8,473 bases of DNA from Clostridiales bacterium (GTDB taxonomy: Bacteria; Bacillota; Clostridia; Saccharofermentanales; Saccharofermentanaceae), in NCBI GenBank assembly GCA_016930475.1, contig JAFGGR010000227.1, forward strand, positions 1 through 8,473. The letters run 5' to 3'. Shown here piece after piece: positions 1 to 4,857 of this stretch. The first letter of the stretch is position 1; each line of letters opens with the position of its first letter. The position numbers were made by a program, and so were the translations under genes. The notes under the pieces were generated by a model. It did not search any database, was not told the DNA's origin, and worked only from the letters and a program-made list of their open reading frames with translations.

Positions 1-1
1 G

Positions 2-664
2 GCCGCAATCGCCGCCGGCGCCCCGCGCGAAGGCGACCTGAGCGCCAAGGGAAAAAACGTTGTGATCATCGGCGGCGGAGACACCGGTACCGATTGCGTC
101 GCGACGTGCCTGCGGCACGGCGCCAAAAGCGTTCGCCAGTTGGAGATCATGCCCAAACCGCCGATGATGCGGACGCCCGAGAACCCGTGGCCGCAGTGGC
201 GGAAAATATTGAGAACGGATTACGGGCACGAGGAGGCGATCGCCCTGTACGGGAAAGACCCGCGTATCTGGGAAACGACGGCGGCCTCCTTTTCGGGCGG
301 AAAAGACGGGAAAATTACAACTGTCCATACCGTGCAAGTGAACTGGGAAAAAGACGAGAACGGGCGCATGCGTCCGAAACCGGTCGAAGGCACCGGGAAG
401 GACATTCCGACGGACATGGTTTTGTTGGCGATGGGCTTTCTCGGCCCGGCGGACACGCTCTTTGAGAAGACGGGACTGAGCCGCAACGAAAGAGGAAATA
501 TCGCGACCGGAAAAGATGCATACGAGACCGAGGTTCCGGGTGTCTTTGCGGCCGGAGATGCCAGACGCGGTCAAAGCCTTGTCGTTTGGGCGATACAGGA
601 GGGGCGTCGGGCGGCGCGTGCTTGTGATTGTTATCTTTCGGGGCAATCGCTTCTTCCCGGGTGA
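2..664 (+). CDS. gltD: Glutamate synthase (NADPH) small subunit, C-terminal part (5' end outside window)
   Basis: This is the C-terminal ~220 codons of the beta subunit of glutamate synthase. That FAD/NADPH oxidoreductase feeds electrons to the large subunit, which makes glutamate from glutamine and 2-oxoglutarate in the cytoplasm. The reading frame is open from base 2, so the gene starts upstream of the window; an internal GTG at 62 is not the start. Visible motifs are the second dinucleotide-binding loop (VVIIGGGDTGTDC), the GltD-typical block RTPENPWPQW followed by LRTDYGHEEA, and the terminal FAD-binding segment GVFAAGDARRGQSLVVWAI with EGRRAA after it. The C-terminus ends soon after that block, as usual, so the 3' end looks intact. 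The family includes GltD-like subunits of other oxidoreductases, but the PWPQW/DYGHEEA block favours genuine GltD. Its neighbour downstream is an ammonium channel, which fits a nitrogen-assimilation cluster. No clear terminator follows it. Confidence 0.93.
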   Translation, partial: AAIAAGAPREGDLSAKGKNVVIIGGGDTGTDCVATCLRHGAKSVRQLEIMPKPPMMRTPENPWPQWRKILRTDYGHEEAIALYGKDPRIWETTAASFSGGKDGKITTVHTVQVNWEKDENGRMRPKPVEGTGKDIPTDMVLLAMGFLGPADTLFEKTGLSRNERGNIATGKDAYETEVPGVFAAGDARRGQSLVVWAIQEGRRAARACDCYLSGQSLLPG

Positions 665-866
665 GAGCAATGGGACGCAACCGAACATTGGAGGAACGAG
701 CGCGGCACACCGAAAAGACGCAATCATCGAAAAGACGTAATCACCGAAAAACAACATTTCGCAACGAGACGAGAGACAAATTGCATAAAGCGCACGGAAA
801 AGCACATCGAGTCGTTGTTAATTCTTACAAAATGCAAGATGCGCGACAATAACTTGCAAATAATCG
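665..866. other. Intergenic region between gltD and the amt-PII gene
   Basis: The whole gap runs from 665 to 970. Its distal part (867-970) holds the promoter, leader hairpin and ribosome binding site listed separately. The proximal part contains a short tandem repeat (711-744) and an imperfect dyad TTGTTA-attc-TTACAA at 815-830, and is more AT-rich than the flanking genes. I see no convincing small gene. I also see no stem with a T-run that would terminate gltD. Confidence 0.6.
711..750. repeat. 17-bp tandem repeat, two copies plus a partial third
   Basis: CGAAAAGACGCAATCAT (711-727) is followed directly by CGAAAAGACGTAATCAC (728-744), which matches at 15 of 17 positions. CGAAAA (745-750) then starts a degenerate third copy. 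It lies just downstream of gltD in non-coding DNA. Function unknown; it may be simple slippage. Confidence 0.7.
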
Positions 867-895
867 TTGACAGATTAATCGGAAACAAGTAAGAT
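867..895 (+). promoter_or_regulatory. Sigma-A/sigma-70 promoter of the amt-PII gene
   Basis: TTGACA (867-872), a 17-base spacer and TAAGAT (890-895) form a near-consensus vegetative promoter. Transcription would start near 901-903 and give a leader of about 69 bases before the ATG at 971. No sigma-54 -24/-12 element was seen. Confidence 0.78.
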
Positions 896-906
896 GATCG
901 CATAAC

Positions 907-950
907 AGAGACGTTGAGTTCGAGAGTTCGGACCCGGCGTCTCTTCTTTT
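907..950 (+). terminator. Attenuator-like hairpin in the amt-PII leader
   Basis: AGAGACGTTG (907-916) pairs with CGGCGTCTCT (935-944), including two G-U pairs. After one A-C mismatch, GTTCGA (918-923) pairs with TTCGGAC (base 928 to 933) to close the top. The 3' side runs into TCTTCTTTT (942-950). A long stem followed by a T-rich tract, between the predicted start site and the ribosome binding site, looks like a transcription attenuator. If the A923-T928 pair is left open, the loop is AGAGTT, with A at position 1 and G at position 4, as in RNA targets of ANTAR antiterminators. A plain 5' stabilising hairpin is the alternative. Confidence 0.5.
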
Positions 951-955
951 ATCAT

Positions 956-964
956 AAAGGAGGT
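956..964 (+). promoter_or_regulatory. Ribosome binding site that fixes the amt-PII start
   Basis: AAAGGAGGT lies 6 bases before the ATG at 971. It rules out the in-frame TTG at 914, which would add 19 residues translated from the leader hairpin itself. Confidence 0.85.
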
Positions 965-970
965 GGAACG

Positions 971-2689
971 ATGTTATCGTCGGTAAGCACAATTTGGGTC
1001 TTGGTGGCGGCCGCGTTGGTATTTTTTATGCAGGCCGGATTCGCCATGGTGGAAACGGGATTAACCCGCGCCAAAAACGCCGGAAACATCCTGATGAAAA
1101 ACATGATGGACTTTTCGATTGGAACACTGCTGTTCTGGCTGTTCGGATTCGGGATCATGTTCGCGGGTACGGGGGCGCTTTTCGGGGGGCTTGATTTTTT
1201 CAGTTCCGGGAGCTACGCGGATATTTTACCCGCCGGCGTTTCCAAATACGCGTTCATGATTTTTCAGACCGTCTTCTGCGCGACGGCCGCAACGATCGTG
1301 TCCGGCGCCATGGCGGAGCGTACGAATTTTCTGGCGTACTGCGCGTATAGCGCGGTCATCAGCGGTTTGGTCTATCCGGTCAGCGGGCATTGGATCTGGG
1401 GCGGCGGATGGCTCGCTCAGCTCGGGTTTCACGATTTTGCCGGATCGACCGCCGTGCATATGGTCGGCGGTGTCGCCGCTCTGGTCGGCGCGATCATATT
1501 GAAGCCCCGTATCGGGAAATACGACAAGAACGGAAAATCCAGGGCAATTCCCGGACACAGCCTGACTCTGGCGGCGCTCGGCGTCTTTATCCTGTGGTTC
1601 TGCTGGTTTGGGTTTAACGGCGGATCGACGGTATCCGCGGAAGGCGACAGCGTATTGGAATCGATGGGAAGCATTTTTGTGACCACCAACCTGGCGGCGG
1701 CCGCAGCTGCCGTTGTCGTACTGATCATCACGTGGATCCGTTACAAAAAGCCGGACGTGTCGATGACCCTGAACGGCGCCTTGGCCGGCTTGGTCGGGAT
1801 CACCGCCGGATGTGACGCGGTCAGCCCGGCCGGTGCGGCAATCATCGGGATCATATGCGGTGTTTTGGTTTTCGTCGGGATCGAGCTGATCGATAAAGTC
1901 GCCCGTGTCGATGATCCGGTCGGCGCGATCGGCGTCCACGGAATCTGCGGTGCGGCCGGAACCGTCATGGTCGGATTATTTGCCGTCGACGGAGGCCTCT
2001 TCTACGGAGGCGGGCTGAAGATGCTCGGTATCCAGTCACTCGGTGTGATCTCCGTGATCGGCTGGGTCGCGGTCACCATGACGATCGCGTTTTTGGTCAT
2101 CAACAAGGTCATCGGTCTTCGCGTCTCGAAAGAAGAGGAGATGGTCGGGTTGGATATCTCGGAGCACGGACTGGAAAGTGCCTACGGCGATTTCAGTATC
2201 ATCGACCGAAGTGTTTTGGATCTGGTGACGGAGGGAGCTCCTTTGGCGGCCGCCGCAGCCGGCGCGGTCCACATTGATGAGGCGATCCCCGTTCAGATGA
2301 AGACAGCACCGGCAATGCCGATCGCTTCGGATGTCCCGATCACCAAGATCGAGATCATCACGAAACAGAATAAATTCGAGGCACTGAAGGAAGCGATGGA
2401 CAAGATCGGGATCACCGGCATGACCGTCACGCAGGTGCTCGGTTACGGAGTCCAGGGAGGACGGACTGAGTACTACCGCGGTATCAAGATGGAGACGACG
2501 CTCCTGCCGAAGATCAAGGTCGAGATCGTTGTCAGCAAAGTTCCGGTCGACCTTGTGGTCGAGGAAGCCAAGAAAGTCCTATACACCGGAAATATCGGCG
2601 ACGGAAAGATCTTTATCTACAATACATTGAACGTCATCAAAGTACGTACCGGAGAGGAAGGATTCGACGCATTACAGGACGTTGAGTAA
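971..2689 (+). CDS. Ammonium channel (Amt) with fused C-terminal PII signalling domain
   Basis: A 572-residue membrane protein. Residues 1 to ~415 form an Amt/Rh-type ammonium channel that takes up ammonium across the cytoplasmic membrane. Visible family features are TM1 with AGFAMVETG, the signature DFAGSTAVHMVGG, WFGFNGGS, and the two pore histidines (His163, His323), so it should conduct. The cytoplasmic tail GLDISEHGLESAYGDF is typical of Amt. After an Ala/Pro-rich linker (~420-456), residues 457-568 form a full-length PII (GlnB/GlnK) domain. Its T-loop carries Gln at the Mg-ATP/2-oxoglutarate position (GYGVQGG, GlnB Gln39), and Tyr502, Lys514 and the B-loop TGNIGDGK (539-546) are present. 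VRTGEE ends the nucleotide-binding core. By alignment to E. coli GlnB, the uridylylated Tyr51 is replaced by Met507, and Lys85 by Asn541. PII normally blocks Amt as a separate trimer; here it is tethered. The gene has its own promoter, attenuator-like leader and terminator, so it is likely monocistronic. Confidence 0.95.
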   Translation: MLSSVSTIWVLVAAALVFFMQAGFAMVETGLTRAKNAGNILMKNMMDFSIGTLLFWLFGFGIMFAGTGALFGGLDFFSSGSYADILPAGVSKYAFMIFQTVFCATAATIVSGAMAERTNFLAYCAYSAVISGLVYPVSGHWIWGGGWLAQLGFHDFAGSTAVHMVGGVAALVGAIILKPRIGKYDKNGKSRAIPGHSLTLAALGVFILWFCWFGFNGGSTVSAEGDSVLESMGSIFVTTNLAAAAAAVVVLIITWIRYKKPDVSMTLNGALAGLVGITAGCDAVSPAGAAIIGIICGVLVFVGIELIDKVARVDDPVGAIGVHGICGAAGTVMVGLFAVDGGLFYGGGLKMLGIQSLGVISVIGWVAVTMTIAFLVINKVIGLRVSKEEEMVGLDISEHGLESAYGDFSIIDRSVLDLVTEGAPLAAAAAGAVHIDEAIPVQMKTAPAMPIASDVPITKIEIITKQNKFEALKEAMDKIGITGMTVTQVLGYGVQGGRTEYYRGIKMETTLLPKIKVEIVVSKVPVDLVVEEAKKVLYTGNIGDGKIFIYNTLNVIKVRTGEEGFDALQDVE

Positions 2690-2711
2690 ATCATCCCGGT
2701 CCTGACTCGCA

Positions 2712-2750
2712 AGGCGCGACTGCATCCCCCATGCGGTCGCGCTTCATTTT
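2712..2750 (+). terminator. Intrinsic terminator of the amt-PII gene
   Basis: AGGCGCGACTGCAT (2712-2725) pairs with ATGCGGTCGCGCTT (2731-2744) over 14 positions, with two G-T wobbles, around a CCCCC loop. CATTTT (2745-2750) follows. It sits 22 bases after the stop codon. Confidence 0.85.
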
Positions 2751-3027
2751 GCGCGATGATTCGTACCGGATTGATTCCGGTAGGCGATTCCGAACGAATG
2801 GTTTTTGTCTCATCAAACCGCTTTTTCGAAAAGCGGAGCCCGCGGAATCCGCTGCGGTGTTCAGAATGGGTAACACATAGAAAAAAGGAGTCAAGGCTCG
2901 GAGCGCTTTCCGGGGAAAAAGGCGTGAACAATCAAAGTGTGTGTCTGAATAAAAACGTCGTCGTGACGTTGATAAGACGCAACAAATGGCATGATATAAA
3001 GAAATGACAATGTAAAGAAGCCGTATA
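2751..3027. other. Non-coding, hairpin-rich region before the hip module
   Basis: This part of the 392-base gap contains several inverted repeats. ATTCGT (2759-2764) pairs with ACGAAT (2794-2799), enclosing ACCGGA-ttgat-TCCGGT (2765-2781) and followed by GGTTTTTG; it may be a backup terminator. CCGCTTTT-tcg-AAAAGCGG lies at 2818-2836. AGCGGA/TCCGCT (2832-2837/2848-2853) competes with that hairpin. AACGTC-gtcgt-GACGTT lies at 2954-2970. An 83-codon open frame runs across it, but its peptide has no recognisable family and no ribosome binding site at its start. I read the region as non-coding. Confidence 0.5.
2818..2836. repeat. Perfect 8-bp inverted repeat with 3-base loop
   Basis: CCGCTTTT and AAAAGCGG flank TCG. 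The stem overlaps a second possible stem (2832-2853), so the two RNA folds are mutually exclusive. No T-run follows on the + strand, so it is not a standard terminator in that direction. Confidence 0.6.
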
Positions 3028-3056
3028 TTGCATATTATGACTCTCGGTGCTAGAAT
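3028..3056 (+). promoter_or_regulatory. Promoter of the hipB-hipA-like module
   Basis: TTGCAT (3028-3033), a 17-base spacer and TAGAAT (3051-3056) make a good sigma-A promoter. Transcription would start near 3063, about 19 bases before the start codon. An inverted repeat CTCTC (3041-3045) / GAGAG (3064-3068) brackets the -10 element and could be an autoregulatory operator, as HipB-type repressors usually bind their own promoter. The operator reading is weak. Confidence 0.65.
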
Positions 3057-3081
3057 TAAATAAGAGAGGGAGGTGATCGAT

Positions 3082-3423
3082 GTGCCGGAGAACATAACAT
3101 CAGTAGCTATAATCGCGATGTTGGCAAAAAGGATCAAGAGATACCGCATCGACTATCCGTTGACGCAGAAAGAGTTGGCGGACAAATCCGGGGTGTCCCA
3201 ACGAAGCATCTCCAGATTTGAAGGGGGAGAAGACATACAACTCAGCAACCTAATCAAGATATTGATCGCGTTGGATTTAGCGGAGCATATATCCCTGTTG
3301 GTCCCGGATAACACGAGAAGACCGTCATATTTTTTAAGCGAGGAGAAAGCAAAAATAAGAGTTCGCGCAAGAAAAAAGCCGGAGGGGACCGACGATCGGT
3401 TTCGATGGGGGGATGAAAAATGA
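3082..3423 (+). CDS. XRE-family DNA-binding protein, HipB-like antitoxin/repressor
   Basis: A 113-residue cytoplasmic helix-turn-helix protein. The HTH covers about residues 28-47 (TQKELADKSGVSQRSISRFE), the classic Cro/C1-type pattern. The C-terminal third is basic and Arg-rich (KIRVRARKK). I chose the GTG at 3082 because GGAGG (3069-3073) is 8 bases upstream; an in-frame GTG at 3073 overlaps that ribosome binding site. An ATG at 3118 is possible but has no Shine-Dalgarno sequence. The stop overlaps the start of the HipA-like kinase gene (ATGA, 3420-3423), so the two are translationally coupled. By analogy with HipBA it probably represses the shared promoter and neutralises or tethers the kinase. 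Its sequence is too general to prove an antitoxin role without the neighbour. Base composition is visibly more AT-rich than in the flanking metabolic genes. Confidence 0.85.
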   Translation: MPENITSVAIIAMLAKRIKRYRIDYPLTQKELADKSGVSQRSISRFEGGEDIQLSNLIKILIALDLAEHISLLVPDNTRRPSYFLSEEKAKIRVRARKKPEGTDDRFRWGDEK

Positions 3424-4718
3424 ACAGCACGGCGGAGGTGTTTCTCTGGGGGACCCGGATCGGGATCATTCATTTGGAAAAAGAGGTCGTATCCTATGAA
3501 TATGACCGGGATTTTGTGAGAAGCGGCATCGAAGTTTCCCCGCTTTTCATGCCTCTTTCGGCTCGGATCTACCGTTTTCCCGATTTAGCGGGAACTGCGT
3601 TTCACGGAGCGCCGGGAATGCTCGCCGACTCTTTACCGGATCGATTCGGTAATGCGATTATTGATCAATGGCTTTCAAGCCAGGGAAGATCGCCGGATTC
3701 GTTCAGTGTTATCGAACGCCTTTGTTACACAGGGAAAAGAGGCATGGGGGCGCTCGAATATGTTCCCGCGATCGGCCCGCAGAACAATGAGGAAGAACAG
3801 GTCGATCTTTCGGAGATGGTACGATTTGCGTCGGATATTTTAAATGACAGAGAACACATGCATTTTTCGATGACGGACAGCGTCCCGGCAAAACAACTTC
3901 TGAAGCTCGGAACATCCGCGGGCGGCGCCCGGGCGAAGGCGATCATCGCATGGAACGAGGCGACAAACGATGTCCGATCCGGACAGATCCGTGCCGGCGA
4001 CGGGTACGGATACTGGCTGATGAAGTTTGACGGTGTGAGCGGAAACGGGGACCACACGATTGAGGATGAGCCGGAATACACACGGATCGAATACGCATAT
4101 TACCGGATGGCCGTTGAAGCCGGGATCCATATGAGTGAGTGTCGGATCTATCGGGAGAACGGGAGAAATCATTTCATGACCCGGCGATTCGATCGTATCG
4201 GCGACGCGAGCAGTAAAATACACATGCAGACCCTCGGAGCGTTGGCGCATATCGACTACAATGTACCGGGGCTATGTGGTTATGAGCAGGCGGCCATGTA
4301 CGGAAAAAGGATCGGGTTACCCGCTACCGATATCGAACAGCTCTTCAGGAGAATGGTTTTTAATGTCTTGGCGGTAAATCTAGACGATCATGTCAAGAAT
4401 ATGTCTTTCCTGATGGACCGAGACGGAAAATGGAGACTGTCGCCGGCATACGATGTGACGTTTTCCTATGATGCTTCAAACCGATGGCTATCGGCGCATC
4501 AGATGACCGTCAACGGCAAAAGATCGTCCATCACCGAGGACGACTTGATGACGAGCGGGACACTTATGGATATTTCCTCCTCGAAGTGTAAAAAAATCAT
4601 CGACGAAGTCACGGAAACGGTCGATCGATGGAGTGAGTTTGCGCAAGACGCAGACGTTCGTGAATCCAGCGCGGCGACGATCGGAGAAACCATGAAAAAA
4701 GTGAGGTCGTTGAGCTGA
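3420..4718 (+). CDS. HipA-family serine/threonine protein kinase (type II toxin-like)
   Basis: A 432-residue protein, close to the ~440 of E. coli HipA. In that family the kinase phosphorylates a cellular target (GltX in E. coli) and causes growth arrest and persistence; the target here is unknown. The N-terminal ~110 residues fit the HipA N-terminal domain, including the HGAPGMLADSLPDRFG block. The catalytic part shows the Ser/Gly loop SAGGARAK (166-173; Ser166 matches the autophosphorylated Ser150 of E. coli HipA) and a likely ATP-contacting Lys202 in WLMKFDG. It also shows the substrate segment MTRRFDR, the catalytic loop NLDDHVKN (320-327, catalytic Asp322) and the metal-binding SPAYDVTF (Asp345). 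All key residues are present, so it should be active. Start ATG 3420 has GGGGGG (3407-3412) 7 bases upstream and overlaps the HipB-like stop. No clear terminator follows. Confidence 0.92.
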   Translation: MNSTAEVFLWGTRIGIIHLEKEVVSYEYDRDFVRSGIEVSPLFMPLSARIYRFPDLAGTAFHGAPGMLADSLPDRFGNAIIDQWLSSQGRSPDSFSVIERLCYTGKRGMGALEYVPAIGPQNNEEEQVDLSEMVRFASDILNDREHMHFSMTDSVPAKQLLKLGTSAGGARAKAIIAWNEATNDVRSGQIRAGDGYGYWLMKFDGVSGNGDHTIEDEPEYTRIEYAYYRMAVEAGIHMSECRIYRENGRNHFMTRRFDRIGDASSKIHMQTLGALAHIDYNVPGLCGYEQAAMYGKRIGLPATDIEQLFRRMVFNVLAVNLDDHVKNMSFLMDRDGKWRLSPAYDVTFSYDASNRWLSAHQMTVNGKRSSITEDDLMTSGTLMDISSSKCKKIIDEVTETVDRWSEFAQDADVRESSAATIGETMKKVRSLS

Positions 4719-4739
4719 CGGTATCGCGCGAAAAGCACG

Positions 4740-4789
4740 CCGGAACTCTTTATTACGGCCTGGAAGACCGCTATTTCCGGTGTAATAAA
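4740..4789. repeat. Two interleaved inverted repeats between the hip module and the next operon
   Basis: CCGGAA (4740-4745) is complementary to TTCCGG (4775-4780). TTTATTAC (4749-4756) is complementary to GTAATAAA (4782-4789). The pairs interleave, so the folds are alternative or pseudoknotted. No T-run follows, so this is not a standard terminator. It begins 22 bases after the kinase stop and ends 5 bases before the next promoter's -35 box. Confidence 0.55.
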
Positions 4790-4794
4790 ACCCC

Positions 4795-4824
4795 TTGTCA
4801 TCCTCACCTCTGCTGTCGTAAGAT
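4795..4824 (+). promoter_or_regulatory. Promoter of the Fe-S/GNAT-phosphoesterase operon
   Basis: TTGTCA (4795-4800), an 18-base spacer and TAAGAT (4819-4824). The -10 box is the same hexamer as in the amt-PII promoter. The leader would be about 27 bases. A modest ribosome binding site (AGGGA, 4851-4855) precedes the ATG at 4858. Confidence 0.65.
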
Positions 4825-4857
4825 AAGTTCATTCATATCAGCAGGGAAGTAGGGACC

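Noticed and set aside
781..788. TTGCATAA near the amt region recurring near purA (6981-6988), with a related TTGCAT in the hip promoter
   Set aside because: The words are short and AT-rich, sit at different distances from the promoters, and the last is itself a -35 box. Chance is a sufficient explanation.
914..970. N-terminal extension of the ammonium channel from a TTG at 914
   Set aside because: The extra 19 residues are hydrophilic and basic and are translated from the leader hairpin. A strong AAAGGAGGT sits 6 bases before the ATG at 971.
1226..1939. 237-codon open frame on the - strand inside the ammonium channel gene
   Set aside because: The peptide is low in hydrophobic order, rich in Asp/Arg/Gly, and matches no family. 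It is an antisense shadow of a GC-rich membrane-protein gene.
2969..2997. Second promoter TTGATA-N17-TGATAT upstream of the hip module
   Set aside because: The -10 match is poor and the promoter at 3028-3056 is much better and better placed.
2756..3007. 83-codon open frame in the gap before the hip module
   Set aside because: There is no ribosome binding site at its start, its 5' end overlaps strong hairpins, and no recognisable domain is seen.
2691..3149. 152-codon - strand open frame across the amt-hip gap
   Set aside because: It covers the amt-PII terminator, the hip promoter and the start of the repressor gene. The translation shows no family motif.
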